A stretch of 56,988 nt of DNA from Janthinobacterium agaricidamnosum NBRC 102515 = DSM 9628 (GCF_000723165.1 NZ_HG322949.1:4053531-4110518); one strand, 5' to 3'; numbered from the stretch's first letter, positions 13,361 to 23,544 are shown. A program made the numbers and translations. The notes: a model not told the origin generated them from the sequence alone.

Positions 13361-16171
13361 CTATTTGGCCGGCTGGCCAGCCTTGCTGAAATCGCCGGCG
13401 CTGATCACCGACAGGTCGGCCGGTTTCAGGTAGTGGCGCAGGCTGTCATTCACCTGGACCAGGGTCAGTGCATTGACCTTCTGCTCCAGATCCTTGTCGT
13501 AGGCCATGGTACGGCCCAGTTCCAGGTACAACGACAATTTCCCCGCCAGCGGAGCGTCGGAGGTACGCGCCACCTCTTTGGATTGCAGCCAGGCTTTCTT
13601 GGCTTCGGCCAGTTCGGTTTCGGCAAAACCATCTTTCAGCACGGTATCGATTTCTTCGCGCAAGGCCGCTTCCACCTTGGCCGTGTTTTGCGGCGCGCTG
13701 ATGGCGTAGGCAAACCACAGGCTGGCCGGTTCGCGCGCGCGCACCGTCAATTGCGAACCGACACCGTAGGACAAGCCCTCTTTTTGGCGGATCCGGTCCG
13801 CCAGACGGCTGCGCAAGGTGCCGCCGCCCAGCATATGATTGGCGATCAGCAGCGCCGGATAAGCAACGGCGTCATCCTTCAATTGCATCGGTTCGAGCGC
13901 CAGCAAGAAGCTGTTGGCCTTGTCCGGCGTTTCCAGCGCGAGCTTGGCGCCGGCCGCCGGCTTGATCGTGTCCGGGATGCGCACATACGGCTGGGCCGCC
14001 TTCCAGTCGCCAAACAGCGCCGCCACTTGCGCTTTCAACGCGGCCGGATCGAAATCGCCGACCGCCGAGAAAGTCGCGTCCGAGGCGCCGTAATATTGCG
14101 CGTGGAATGCTTTGATATCGTCCAGGCTGGCGCTTTTGAGTTGCGCCAATTGCTCGGGCAAGGTCCCCACATATCGCACATGGCCTTGCGGATTGGCGTC
14201 GATCAGGCGCTGGAAAGCGTTCAGCGCCAGCGGTTGCGGCTCGGGCATGTCCTGTTCGGCGCGGCCGACCCGCTCACGCTGGGCTTCCAGGAACTCGCTC
14301 TCGGCATAGGCCGGCTTGCGTAACACCTGGCCCAGCAAATCGAGCGCCTTGGCCAGGTTTTCGCGCTTGCCGGTCAGCGTCGCGCTGACGCCTTCGGCAT
14401 TGCCGTTGACCGCGACCTGCATATTGAGCTGATCGAAACGGTCCTTGATTTCCTGGCGCGACAAACCCGCGCCGCCGTGCAGCAGCAAGGCGGCGGCGAA
14501 CTCGCCTGTGACTTGCTTGCCTTGCAGGCTGGCCGCGCTCCCCATGCGCAATTGCAATACCACGCTGACCGCGCCCCCCTTGGTTTTCTTCGGCAGCAAT
14601 GCGCCTTTCAAGCCGCCCGGCAAGGTGAAGCGCTGGGTGCGGGCTTCGATATTGTCCGGACTCGGATCGAACGCTTCGCCCTTGGCGAGCACCGCGCGGC
14701 CGGTATATCCGGCCAACTGCGGCGCCACGTCGGCATAGGCCGGCACCACGGTGCGGTCGGGCGCATCGGTCGGGATGAAACGGCCGACGGTGCGGTTCGA
14801 CGACTTCAGGTATTTGACGGCCGCCGCCTGCACCGCCGCCGCATCGATCTTTTCCAGCTGGTCGCGCTGCAGGAAGAACAGACGCCAGTCGCCGGCGGCC
14901 AGCGATTCGGTCAGCGCAATGGTCAGGCGCGCCGTATCCGACGTCGCCAATTCGATAGCCTTGCTCACTTGCTGCCTGGCGCGCACGACTTCGGCTTCGG
15001 TGATCGGCTGTTGCTTGATGTTTTCCAGCACGTTGAGCATCACGCCTTGCGCCTCGTCGAGCTTGCCGTCGGCCGGCACCACGGCGCCAAAGATGGTGTA
15101 GCCGGGTTCCAGGTTGCTGACCGAGTTGATGTCGATGCGCGACGCCAGCCTGGTCTCTACCAGCGCCTTGTGCAGGCGGCCGCCCGGCGCATCGGTCAGG
15201 ATCTTGCCCAGCACTTCCAGCGCCACCTCATCCGGATTGCCCGATGGCGCCACGTGATAACCGGCGCCGACGAACTGGGTGCCGCCGCTGCGCCGCACGG
15301 TCACCGAACGCTCGCCATCCTGGGTCGGCTCGGCGGTGTAGGTCGGTTCGATGATACGTTGCGGTTTCGGTATCTTGCCGAACACATCGCTGATCTGCTT
15401 CAAGACCTTGGCTTCATCGAAACGGCCGGCGACCATCAGCAGCGCGTTATCGGGCTGGTAGTATTTGTGATAAAAGGCGCGCAGGCGCGGAATATTGACT
15501 TGCTCGATATCGGAACGGGCGCCGATCGTCGATTTGCCGTAATTGTGCCAATCGTAGGCGACTGCCTGGATGCGTTCGCTGGTGACGCCGATCGGATCGC
15601 TTTCGCCCATCTCGAATTCATTGCGCACCACCGTCATTTCACCTTTTTGCGTTGCGGGGTTCCACAAATCGTTCTGGTCGATCGCCGCATTGACCATGCG
15701 GTCCGCTTCCAGCGCCAGCATCTGGCGCAAGTTATCGTCGCTGGCCGGGAAGGTCGCGTAATAATTGGTGCGGTCGTACCAGGTGGTGCCGTTGAAGCGG
15801 GCGCCGGTCGAATTCAAGACTTCGACCGGCGTCTTGCTGCCCTTCTTGACACCGAAATTGGCGCTGGGCTTGAACATCAAATGTTCCAGCAAGTGGGCCA
15901 TGCCGGTTTCGCCATAGTTTTCGTGGCGCGATCCGACCATGTAGACGATATTGGTGGTCAGCGTAGGCTTGCTATCATCTGGAAACAGCAGCACGCGCAA
16001 GCCGTTTGCCAGGCGGTATTCGGTAATGCCCTCGACCGACGTCACCTTGACCGGTCCGGCTGGCGCGGCGCTTTGATGGGACTTGGATTGAATGGCGGGA
16101 GGGACTGCGGCAAACACGAAGGCCGGCGACAAGATGCCGGCGCTGAGCAAGATAGCGGTAATCGGTTTCAA
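13361..16171 (-). CDS. M16 family zinc metallopeptidase (two-domain, periplasmic)
   Basis: This 936-residue protein has a signal peptide (1-21, cleavage after VFA). The inverted zinc motif HLLEH is at 93-97 in the first M16 domain, with the downstream glutamate region in LRQMLALEADRM. A second, inactive-type M16 repeat covers about 490-930 (SYGVGSQLTVRAREPASLWF). The length matches pitrilysin-like two-repeat peptidases with both halves in one chain. It probably degrades peptides in the periplasm. The start is TTG at 16171, supported by AGGAA about 8 nt upstream and by the signal peptide. It is monocistronic. Confidence 0.92.
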   Translation of the reverse strand: MKPITAILLSAGILSPAFVFAAVPPAIQSKSHQSAAPAGPVKVTSVEGITEYRLANGLRVLLFPDDSKPTLTTNIVYMVGSRHENYGETGMAHLLEHLMFKPSANFGVKKGSKTPVEVLNSTGARFNGTTWYDRTNYYATFPASDDNLRQMLALEADRMVNAAIDQNDLWNPATQKGEMTVVRNEFEMGESDPIGVTSERIQAVAYDWHNYGKSTIGARSDIEQVNIPRLRAFYHKYYQPDNALLMVAGRFDEAKVLKQISDVFGKIPKPQRIIEPTYTAEPTQDGERSVTVRRSGGTQFVGAGYHVAPSGNPDEVALEVLGKILTDAPGGRLHKALVETRLASRIDINSVSNLEPGYTIFGAVVPADGKLDEAQGVMLNVLENIKQQPITEAEVVRARQQVSKAIELATSDTARLTIALTESLAAGDWRLFFLQRDQLEKIDAAAVQAAAVKYLKSSNRTVGRFIPTDAPDRTVVPAYADVAPQLAGYTGRAVLAKGEAFDPSPDNIEARTQRFTLPGGLKGALLPKKTKGGAVSVVLQLRMGSAASLQGKQVTGEFAAALLLHGGAGLSRQEIKDRFDQLNMQVAVNGNAEGVSATLTGKRENLAKALDLLGQVLRKPAYAESEFLEAQRERVGRAEQDMPEPQPLALNAFQRLIDANPQGHVRYVGTLPEQLAQLKSASLDDIKAFHAQYYGASDATFSAVGDFDPAALKAQVAALFGDWKAAQPYVRIPDTIKPAAGAKLALETPDKANSFLLALEPMQLKDDAVAYPALLIANHMLGGGTLRSRLADRIRQKEGLSYGVGSQLTVRAREPASLWFAYAISAPQNTAKVEAALREEIDTVLKDGFAETELAEAKKAWLQSKEVARTSDAPLAGKLSLYLELGRTMAYDKDLEQKVNALTLVQVNDSLRHYLKPADLSVISAGDFSKAGQPAK

Positions 16172-16340
16172 ATCAAATTCCTGTCAAAAAGTTCAATCAA
16201 CAAAGGTGGCATGCAGCCGGATCACGCTGCAATCTGTACACAGTACGGCATCATTGTCAATAACGCAAGCAGCCTGCCGGACGCCGCCGGTCGGACCACC
16301 TGGTTTATGCTGATGGCTAGCAAACCAGCCTGGAGTTTTC

Positions 16341-16892
16341 ATGACCCATCGATTATTGAACATCATCATTGCCGGCAGCCTGGCGCTGGCGGCCCTGCCG
16401 CAGTTGGCGCTGGCGCAAACCATCAAGCCCGGCCTGTGGCAGATCGATAACAAGATGCGTGCCGCCGATACGCAAACCGATACCGCCATGTCGGCGATCT
16501 TGCAGCAGTTGGGCAATTTGCCGCCGGACCAGCGCAAGGCGCTGGAAGACATGGCCGCGCAGCGCGGCGTGGCCATGCCGAAGATAGGCGCCGACGGCGC
16601 CGTCACGGTAAGCGCCTGCATCACGCCGGAAATGGCGGCCAAGAAACAGATTCCTACCGGCCAACCCGGCGATTGCAGGTCGAACAATGTGCCGCTGGCC
16701 GATGGCATGCAACTGTCATTTACCTGCGCCAACCCGCAATCTAGCGGCGAAGGCAAGCTGACCTACCAGGGCGACCAGGCGTTTACGATGGCGATGAAGG
16801 TGAATACCAGCGCGCGCGGCACGCCGGAACAGTTGACGGTGAATAGTTCCGGCAGATGGCTCGGCGCAACGTGCCCTGCCACAGCGCGTTAA
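16341..16892 (+). CDS. DUF3617 family periplasmic protein
   Basis: This 183-residue protein has a clean signal peptide (1-25, cleavage after ALA) and begins QTIKPGLWQIDNKM, the typical DUF3617 opening ('KPGLWE'). Cysteines that could form disulfides are spread through the domain (ITPEMAAKK region and FTCANP). The function is unknown, and the family is secreted. TGGAG precedes the ATG. The 3' end overlaps the convergent porin gene by 4 bp (shared TTAA). Confidence 0.85.
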   Translation: MTHRLLNIIIAGSLALAALPQLALAQTIKPGLWQIDNKMRAADTQTDTAMSAILQQLGNLPPDQRKALEDMAAQRGVAMPKIGADGAVTVSACITPEMAAKKQIPTGQPGDCRSNNVPLADGMQLSFTCANPQSSGEGKLTYQGDQAFTMAMKVNTSARGTPEQLTVNSSGRWLGATCPATAR

Positions 16893-17968
16893 AAGCCGTA
16901 GCGTAATCCAAGGTTAATGGCTGAGTTGCCGCGCCCGGCATCGCTGGCGTTGCCGACCGTATATGGCGCGCCATTGGTATTCCGGATCTTGGCGTAGGAC
17001 GCATAAAAATCGGTGCGCTTCGAGAACGAATACGTCATGCCGATCGCGATCTGCCGGGCGTCGCGGTTGGCCAGGTCGCGGTCGTCCTTGCGGATATACG
17101 AGGCCATGAAATTGGCGGCGCCGACCGGCACCGAAATACCGGCCAGCATATCGCGGCTGTCGGTCGACGACATCGACAGCGCCAGGCTGCCGTACGGATT
17201 CGACGGGTCCCACGGCGAACTGCCCAGGCCCTTGTTGACGCCGAACGCGGCAAACGCGATCGCCGGACCCAGATTGACATTGGCGGCCACCAGCGTGTTG
17301 CGCGCCGACGTGTCGATCGGCATGGTGGCGCCGGCCTGGATGATATTGTTCTTGCGCTGGTGCGCCACGCTCAGGTTGACCACGCTGTTGGCGTAACCCA
17401 GGGTGGCGCCGTACGCGCGGTTGATATCGCTGCTGTACGGCGATTCGCCAAAGCTGTACAGCGCGCTGGCGCTCAGGCCGCGCAGCAGCGGCGTCGAGTA
17501 TTTGACGGTGTTGTCGTAGCGTTTGCTGGTAAAGCCGATCAGGTTGCTGGCGCTGCCCGCCATGCCGCCCTTGAACGGATCGGCCACATCGGTCAGCGTC
17601 AGGTATTGCGGATTGTATTGGCGCCCCAGCGTCAACGCGCCCAGCCGGCCATCAAGGCCGACATACGCCTGGCGGCCGAACAAGGTGCCGTTCTGGTCGG
17701 ACTGGCCGGTGTCGTTCAGCACCCCGGCTTCCAGCGTGTACACGGCGGCCACATCGCCGGCGAGGGCTTCGCGACCGGTGACGCCGAGGCGCGATCCGGA
17801 CGCGACTCCGCCCGACAATTTGGTGGCCGTGCAGGTGCCGCCATTCACGCAGCCGCGTTCCGCCACCAGGCCGGCGTCCAGCAAGCCATACACCGTGTTC
17901 GACGTCTGCGCTTGCGCGGCAAGCGCAAACGGAGCAAAAACGGCAAGCGCAATATACGAGGTCTTCAT
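16889..17968 (-). CDS. Gram-negative general porin (betaproteobacterial type)
   Basis: This 359-residue protein has a signal peptide (MKTSYIALAVFAPFALAAQA) followed by QTSNTVYGLLDAGLVAERG, the usual start of betaproteobacterial trimeric porins (Porin_4 / Gram_neg_porins). Alternating beta-strand patterns run throughout, and the chain ends with ...NLGLRYGF, the terminal phenylalanine signal for BAM insertion. A short Cys-containing loop near the N-terminus (RGCVNGGTCTATK) is less common. The start at 17968 was chosen for the signal peptide and AGAAGAGA. The promoter region is the AT-rich 17969-18293 spacer. Confidence 0.92.
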   Translation of the reverse strand: MKTSYIALAVFAPFALAAQAQTSNTVYGLLDAGLVAERGCVNGGTCTATKLSGGVASGSRLGVTGREALAGDVAAVYTLEAGVLNDTGQSDQNGTLFGRQAYVGLDGRLGALTLGRQYNPQYLTLTDVADPFKGGMAGSASNLIGFTSKRYDNTVKYSTPLLRGLSASALYSFGESPYSSDINRAYGATLGYANSVVNLSVAHQRKNNIIQAGATMPIDTSARNTLVAANVNLGPAIAFAAFGVNKGLGSSPWDPSNPYGSLALSMSSTDSRDMLAGISVPVGAANFMASYIRKDDRDLANRDARQIAIGMTYSFSKRTDFYASYAKIRNTNGAPYTVGNASDAGRGNSAINLGLRYGF

Positions 17969-18293
17969 GATGTCTCTTCTCGAAGCGATATCTAAAAGTC
18001 CCTGGAATGAAGCTGGGCCATGCGCCATATGTTTCTAGACGTATAGTTATATTATCTGCGCTTTATTGCAAGTTTTTTGTGCGGATAGCCACACAAGATC
18101 ACGATACAACCATCGCCAGCCGTTGCCCATGCACAAAAAGCGCTTGCTTGCGCTGCCTCAATGACTTTCCGAATAGAAACATACTCGAAAAACAACAGTT
18201 AATCTCTTGCATGTTCGGCGACGCACACAGGCAAGGTCTCGGCAGGCGGTACACTACTGTTTTTGTTTACTGCGGCCCGTCCGTTTTTCCCGC
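17969..18293. other. 325-bp intergenic region between divergent porin and Gcr genes
   Basis: This spacer is AT-rich relative to its neighbours and contains no credible gene. On the minus strand, TTGCAA (18071-18066), 17 bp and AACTAT (18048-18043) is a plausible promoter for the porin. No clear rightward promoter or operator was recognised, and no strong hairpin is present. Confidence 0.5.
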
Positions 18294-20357
18294 ATGCTTG
18301 CCATACTCGAACGCATTGATAGCAACACCAGCACCATCGACCTGCTGGTCGACCTGTTTAATATATTACGTCCCAAACGTCCATCGGACGGCGCAAGCGC
18401 CACCGCGAATGTCCGCACCTTGTGCCAGTTACTCAAGGGAAATCCGAAACACGCGCGCGCATTACACGAATACGTGTTGCGCATCCTCGGCACGCGCCGC
18501 CACAACAGCCTGTATACCGACGTCGGCATCTTGTCGAACGATGGCTTTTTCACCGAACTGAAACGGCGCATTTCCTACCGCATCTTGCCGCCCGCGCTGG
18601 GCGATGAGTATCTGAACGATGCTTTGGGACAAGTGCTGTACCTGACCACCGATTACCTCTGGATCGCCAGCGTGCCGGCCGCCGACTGGCTCGACTTGTG
18701 CAACGTGCTGGCCAATGCCGACGACCCTGACGAACCTGTGCAGCGCGGCAATATCATGTTGCCCGGCATGCTGGATGCGATCCGCACGCTGTCGTACCGG
18801 ATTTGCGCGATCGGCCTGGAACCAGAACTGACCAAGTTTCACACCGAAATCGAAATCTTCCATTCACCCTTCATGGTGCAAAACACCGAAGTGAACGCCT
18901 ACCTTGAAGGGTATGCGCGCTTGCTGATCGGCGACAATAGCGGCGTCGAAGACGCCAGACACTTGCTGGTGATGCTGGATCAGTGCGACGCGGTGATCGT
19001 CAAGATCCGCAAGAAAGCCTTGTACCAGGGCACCAGCATTGCGCTGACGTATTTGCTGGTATCGCTGTCGCAAAGCATCGAGCGCTTGCGCAAGCTGCTG
19101 TTCCTGGTCGATATCACCGGGCAATTGCCGGGCGATCCGGCGCTGGCCCCGGACACGCCGGTCAGCCCGCGGCAGGCCGCCGCTGTCGCGCTGGCGCTGG
19201 AATTGATCGAAGCGCACAACAATAAGTACGCGGTGCGCGACTTGTTTGCCGACAATATCAACTTGCTGGCCCGTAACGTCACCGAAAACGCCAGCCGCAC
19301 CGGCGAGCACTATATCGCCGAAGACCGCAAGCAACTGGGCGGCATGTTTTTATCGTCGGCCGGAGCCGGCCTGGTGATCGGTTTCATGGCGCTGTTCAAG
19401 ATCCTGATGAGCTATCTGCGCTCGGCGCCGCTGGTCGAAGCGTTCATGTTCAGCATGAATTATTCGATCGGCTTCATGTTCATCCACTTGCTGCATTTCA
19501 CCGTCGCGACCAAGCAGCCGGCGATGACCGCGTCGCGCATCGCCGCCGGGCTGCATAGCAACGATGGCAGGAATATCGACCTCGACAGCATGGCCGAGCT
19601 GATCAACAAGGTATTCCGCACCCAGGTCATCGCGGTGCTGGGCAACCTGGCCACGGCGATCCCGACCGCCTATGCGATCGCGCTGGGCTACAAGGCGGTC
19701 AGCGGCCACCATCTGGTGTCGCCCGACAAGGCGATGCACTTGCTGCACGATATAGACCCGATCGGTAGCCCGGCGCTGTTTTATGCGATGATCGCCGGTA
19801 TCTGCCTGTTCGTGTCCGGCCTGATTTCGGGTTATTACGACAACCAGGCGCTGTACACCCGCTGGGCGCAGCGCATCAGCCAATTGCGCGGCCTGGGCTG
19901 GGTGATCGGCCAGCAACGCTTGAAACGCCTCGGCCTGTACCTGGAAAATAACCTGGGCGGCTTGATGGGCAATTTCTATTTTGGTATCTTATTAGGCAGC
20001 ATAGGCACACTGGGTTTCTTGCTCGGCTTGCCTATCGATATCCGCCACGTAACATTCTCTGCTGCAAACTTTGCGACAGCCCTGGTCGGATTGGATCACA
20101 ATATGAGTTGGCAACTGGCAACGAAATCGATCGCCGGCTTTTTAGGCATCGGCACCGTCAACCTGCTGGTCAGTTTTGGCCTGGCCCTGTGGGTGGCATT
20201 GCGCTCGCGCCAGGTGCGCTTCAAGCATGGTTTGCAATTACTCAAGCTGTTAGGAAAACGCTTCCTGAACGCGCCGCTGGACTTTTTTATCGGTTCTAAA
20301 AATCCCGCGCCGCCGATGCTGGAAGATGATATGACCTCGATCAAGGGACACAAATGA
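18294..20357 (+). CDS. Gcr-family 'site-specific recombinase' membrane protein
   Basis: This 687-residue protein matches the family labelled site-specific recombinase (gonococcal Gcr, PF10136). The label is doubtful: the chain has several clear transmembrane segments from about residue 345 on (LSSAGAGLVIGFMALFKILM, then YSIGFMFIHLLHFTVATKQP), and no recombinase catalytic motif is visible. The N-terminal 340 residues are helical and soluble. The start at 18294 is chosen because the conserved region begins immediately. It overlaps the cardiolipin-synthase-like gene by 4 bp (ATGA), so the two are translationally coupled, which argues for a membrane-lipid context. Confidence 0.82.
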   Translation: MLAILERIDSNTSTIDLLVDLFNILRPKRPSDGASATANVRTLCQLLKGNPKHARALHEYVLRILGTRRHNSLYTDVGILSNDGFFTELKRRISYRILPPALGDEYLNDALGQVLYLTTDYLWIASVPAADWLDLCNVLANADDPDEPVQRGNIMLPGMLDAIRTLSYRICAIGLEPELTKFHTEIEIFHSPFMVQNTEVNAYLEGYARLLIGDNSGVEDARHLLVMLDQCDAVIVKIRKKALYQGTSIALTYLLVSLSQSIERLRKLLFLVDITGQLPGDPALAPDTPVSPRQAAAVALALELIEAHNNKYAVRDLFADNINLLARNVTENASRTGEHYIAEDRKQLGGMFLSSAGAGLVIGFMALFKILMSYLRSAPLVEAFMFSMNYSIGFMFIHLLHFTVATKQPAMTASRIAAGLHSNDGRNIDLDSMAELINKVFRTQVIAVLGNLATAIPTAYAIALGYKAVSGHHLVSPDKAMHLLHDIDPIGSPALFYAMIAGICLFVSGLISGYYDNQALYTRWAQRISQLRGLGWVIGQQRLKRLGLYLENNLGGLMGNFYFGILLGSIGTLGFLLGLPIDIRHVTFSAANFATALVGLDHNMSWQLATKSIAGFLGIGTVNLLVSFGLALWVALRSRQVRFKHGLQLLKLLGKRFLNAPLDFFIGSKNPAPPMLEDDMTSIKGHK

Positions 20358-21757
20358 CACCCAGAAGCGCGCCGCGTTGTTTGTCGTTGGGTTTGATAGT
20401 GCTGCTCACGGGCTGGATCTTGGCAGCCTGTGCATCATTACCCGACGTCAAGAACCTGAGCGCCAGCCTGGAGCCCAAGGCCACGCCCAGCGTCACCACC
20501 GGCAAGGGCGCCTTGCTGGCGGTGAACAGTCGCAGCGCGCTGATGGCCAAACGCTGGGCCAGGTCCGGCATGGACTTGAAAACCCAGGCCGCGCTGGAAG
20601 AAGCCGCCACCGGCGTACCGCTAATCAAAGGCAATAAAGTCACGCTGCTGTTCGACGGTCCGCAAACCATGGAACAGATGTACCAGGCGATCGCCGCAGC
20701 GCAAAATAATATCAACCTGGAAACCTATATCTTCGACCAGGATGAACTGGGCTTGAAGTTCGCCGACATGCTGATTGAAAAGCAGCAAGCCGGCATCACC
20801 GTCAACGTGATTTACGACAGCGTCGGCACCATCGGCGTGCCGCAGGCGTTCTTCGACCGCATGCGCAACGCCGGCATCCATTTAGTCGCGTTCAATCCCG
20901 TCAATCCCGCCAAGCTGCGCGGCGACGAATGGAAAATCAATAACCGCGACCACCGCAAGGTGTTGATCGTCGATGGCAAGATCGCGTTTACCGGCGGCAT
21001 CAACATCAGCGACACCTACGCCAAGAGCTCGCTATTTCGCTCCAAGTCGAAGCCGACCGATAAGAAAGACGTCGGCTGGCGCGATACCCACGTCAAGGTC
21101 GAAGGCCCGGCCGTGGCCGCCTTCCAGTGGATGTTCATCAAGACCTGGACCCGGCAAGACGCGGCCGACCTGCCCGACTCCGACTATTTCCCGGTATTGT
21201 CGGAAGTCGGCGACAAGCTGGTGCGCGTGATCGCCAGCGAACCGGGCGGCGGCTTTGAAATCTACAAGGCGTATATCCTGGCGATCCAGGAAGCGAAAAA
21301 AAGCATCCACATCACCTCGGCCTATTTTGTGCCCGACCAGCAAACCGTCGATGCGCTGAGCGCCGCCGCCAAGCGCGGCGTCGATATCAAGGTGATCTTG
21401 CCGGGCGTCTCCGACAGCGGCCTGGTATTTCACGCCGGCCACGCGCTGTACGAGCAGTTATTGGCCAGCGGCATCAAGATCTACCATTTGCAACTGGCCG
21501 TGCTGCACGCCAAGACCGCCGTCATCGATGGCGCCTGGTCGACGGTCGGCTCGACCAATATCGACATGCGCAGCTTCTTGCACAATAGCGAGCTGAATGT
21601 GGTGGTGCTGGGCGACAGTTTCGGACGCGAAATGGAAAATGCGTTCCGCGAAGACTTGCGCGATTCGGTGCAAATCACCAAGGAAAAATGGGACCAGCGC
21701 CCGCTCGGCGACCGCCTCAAGGAATGGGCGGCGCGCTTCATGAATTACTGGCTGTAA
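20354..21757 (+). CDS. Phospholipase D-family cardiolipin synthase-like lipoprotein
   Basis: This 467-residue protein has a lipobox (LAAC, mature Cys near 25) and two HKD motifs, HRKVLIVDGKIAFTGGIN and HAKTAVIDGAWSTVGSTN. These define a two-domain PLD enzyme, and the closest known type is cardiolipin synthase B/C. Most bacterial Cls enzymes are membrane-bound without a lipobox, so the lipoprotein signal, suggesting a periplasmic face, is unusual. It overlaps the Gcr gene by 4 bp. The expected reaction is phosphatidyl transfer between phospholipids. The next three genes are also phospholipid/phosphatase-related but on the opposite strand. Confidence 0.88.
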   Translation: MTPRSAPRCLSLGLIVLLTGWILAACASLPDVKNLSASLEPKATPSVTTGKGALLAVNSRSALMAKRWARSGMDLKTQAALEEAATGVPLIKGNKVTLLFDGPQTMEQMYQAIAAAQNNINLETYIFDQDELGLKFADMLIEKQQAGITVNVIYDSVGTIGVPQAFFDRMRNAGIHLVAFNPVNPAKLRGDEWKINNRDHRKVLIVDGKIAFTGGINISDTYAKSSLFRSKSKPTDKKDVGWRDTHVKVEGPAVAAFQWMFIKTWTRQDAADLPDSDYFPVLSEVGDKLVRVIASEPGGGFEIYKAYILAIQEAKKSIHITSAYFVPDQQTVDALSAAAKRGVDIKVILPGVSDSGLVFHAGHALYEQLLASGIKIYHLQLAVLHAKTAVIDGAWSTVGSTNIDMRSFLHNSELNVVVLGDSFGREMENAFREDLRDSVQITKEKWDQRPLGDRLKEWAARFMNYWL

Positions 21758-21765
21758 ATCCTGCC

Positions 21766-22584
21766 TTAGGATAATCTGTTGCTGCTCCACACCCCGCCGC
21801 TGCGCTGGAAAGTTTCACTGCTGGCCAGCGTAAAATCGCTGCCGCCATCCGGCCACCTATAACGCTCGACCGTGATTTCATCCGGCTCGATGCGCAGCGC
21901 ATTGAAGGAATTCGATTCGCCGCGTCCGCGCGTGGAAGTTGCGGTACCGGCTTGCACCATCAGCGCCGCATAACCGTCTATCTTGTAGCGTTGCGCCGTA
22001 TTGCCGGCATGGCTAGCGTGCAAATGGCCGGCCAATAGCAAATCGACGCCGCATGCGGCAAACATGTCCACCGCCAGCGGCGCCCGGTCGACCAGCTCGC
22101 GCCTGGCGAAATGCGGCGGCAAATCGAAGGGATGGTGGGTAACGATAATTTTCGTCAAGCTGGACGGCACGCTGTCCAGCCGGCTGCGCAACAGCGCGAT
22201 CTGTTCATGGCTGATGCGGCCATCCTTGACGGTCAGCGAACGCGCGGTATTGATGCCCAGCACGGCGATTTCATCATCGACATATTCCGGCGTCAAATCC
22301 GGCGTCACATAACGCCGGTATTTGACCAGCGGCGCCAGGAAGCGGCTGGCGAGATTGTAGAGCGGCACATCGTGATTGCCCGGCACCACGATCTGCGGTC
22401 CCGGCAAGCGATCCAGGAAGGCCCGCGCGGCGCGGAATTCATGGCCGCGGGCACGCTGCGTCAAGTCGCCCGACACCACCACCACATCCGGCTCCAGCCG
22501 TTCGACCAGCGCCGTCAACGGCGCCAGCAAGTCCTGGTCGACCCGGCCGAAATGCAAATCGGATAAATGCACCAGCACGCGCAT
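21766..22584 (-). CDS. Calcineurin-like metallophosphoesterase
   Basis: This 272-residue protein has the five metallophosphoesterase motifs in order: DLHFG (residue 9 on), GDLTQRA, GNHDVP, THHPFD and AGHLHAS. It has no signal peptide. It resembles the class III cAMP phosphodiesterase/UDP-2,3-diacylglucosamine hydrolase-like group (CpdA-like), but the substrate cannot be fixed from sequence. It is convergent with the PLD gene (8 bp apart) and lies 21 bp downstream of the diacylglycerol kinase-like gene, so it is in an operon with that and probably the PAP2 gene. Confidence 0.88.
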   Translation of the reverse strand: MRVLVHLSDLHFGRVDQDLLAPLTALVERLEPDVVVVSGDLTQRARGHEFRAARAFLDRLPGPQIVVPGNHDVPLYNLASRFLAPLVKYRRYVTPDLTPEYVDDEIAVLGINTARSLTVKDGRISHEQIALLRSRLDSVPSSLTKIIVTHHPFDLPPHFARRELVDRAPLAVDMFAACGVDLLLAGHLHASHAGNTAQRYKIDGYAALMVQAGTATSTRGRGESNSFNALRIEPDEITVERYRWPDGGSDFTLASSETFQRSGGVWSSNRLS

Positions 22585-22605
22585 GCTTGCCTCCTTGGTC
22601 TGACG

Positions 22606-23520
22606 TTATGCGGCAGGCACCAGCACCGTCAGCGCCGCCACCCGGATGCGGTACGACAATGGCGTGGCCATCACCGTCACTTCGCCGTCGGTGGCGACCC
22701 GCAAGCGCTTGTGGCGGGTTTCTATCGTCATCTCGCGCGCCGTCAGCGCGTCGAAATCCTTTAATTGCGCCAGCCGCCCCAGCAACGCATGCCAGGCCAG
22801 CCGCACCAGCCCCAGCCGTCCGGGACGCTGCGCCACGTACAGGCTCAAGGTGCCGCCATTCAGACGCGCGCGTTCGCCGATATTAAAACCCTGCATCAGG
22901 TATTCGTTATTGCCGATGAAGACGAATGGCGTGCGCCGCGCATGTTGCTCGCCGTTCAGGCTCAAGCGCACATTCAGGAAAGGATAACGGCGCAGCGCCG
23001 CCATGGTCGCCCAGCAAAATGCCAGCCACTTGCCGCGGCCCAGTCTGCGCTGCTGCTTTTCGCGGTCGCGTACGATGTCGGGATACAGGCCGAGGCTGGA
23101 ATTGTTCAGGAAAATCCGCCCGTTGACCTCGCCCACATCGACCTTGTGCGGCACGCCGTTGGCCAGGTTGGCGATCGCCTCATCGAGCAGCAAGGGAATC
23201 TTCAAATCCTTGGCAAAATGATTCAGCGTACCTAAAGGCAATACGCCGAACACCGCCTCACTGCCGACCAGCCTGGATGCGACCGCGTTGATGGTGCCGT
23301 CGCCGCCGCCTGCCACCACCAGGCCGATACCGTCGCGCAGCGCCTGTTCGGCGGCGGCGATCATGTCGGCGCCGCTTTGCGCCAGCACGATCGTCGCATC
23401 CAGCCCGGCCGCCTTGAACCTGGCATGCAATTGCGCGCTCCAGCCGGAGGCGTAACCGCCGCCGGCGCCGGCATTGATGATGACCACGGCAGCAATCAGG
23501 ATAGCTCTCCCGGCATTCAA
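22606..23520 (-). CDS. Diacylglycerol/lipid kinase family protein (YegS/DagK-like)
   Basis: This protein of up to 304 residues has the DAGK catalytic signature GGGDGTINAVASRLVG, with a following FGVLPLGTLNHFAKDL, and the C-terminal YegS-like beta-domain. The expected reaction is ATP-dependent phosphorylation of a lipid (diacylglycerol or related). The frame opens with TTG at 23520, but the conserved region starts near residue 12 (VVIINAGAGGG), so the real start may be the GTG at 23487; no convincing ribosome-binding site decides it. It lies between a PAP2 phosphatase (opposite reaction) and a phosphoesterase, on one strand. Confidence 0.87.
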   Translation of the reverse strand: MNAGRAILIAAVVIINAGAGGGYASGWSAQLHARFKAAGLDATIVLAQSGADMIAAAEQALRDGIGLVVAGGGDGTINAVASRLVGSEAVFGVLPLGTLNHFAKDLKIPLLLDEAIANLANGVPHKVDVGEVNGRIFLNNSSLGLYPDIVRDREKQQRRLGRGKWLAFCWATMAALRRYPFLNVRLSLNGEQHARRTPFVFIGNNEYLMQGFNIGERARLNGGTLSLYVAQRPGRLGLVRLAWHALLGRLAQLKDFDALTAREMTIETRHKRLRVATDGEVTVMATPLSYRIRVAALTVLVPAA

Positions 23521-23544
23521 ACAAGGGTTGATCGTATCAAGGGT

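Noticed and set aside
14477..16450. A 657-codon rightward open frame
   Set aside because: It is antisense to the M16 peptidase, which has a signal peptide and zinc motif. High-GC codon bias creates long shadow frames, and the translation is Arg/Gln/His-rich with no family.
18294..20357. True site-specific recombinase
   Set aside because: The family name suggests it, but membrane helices are present and no catalytic tyrosine/serine recombinase motif is visible.
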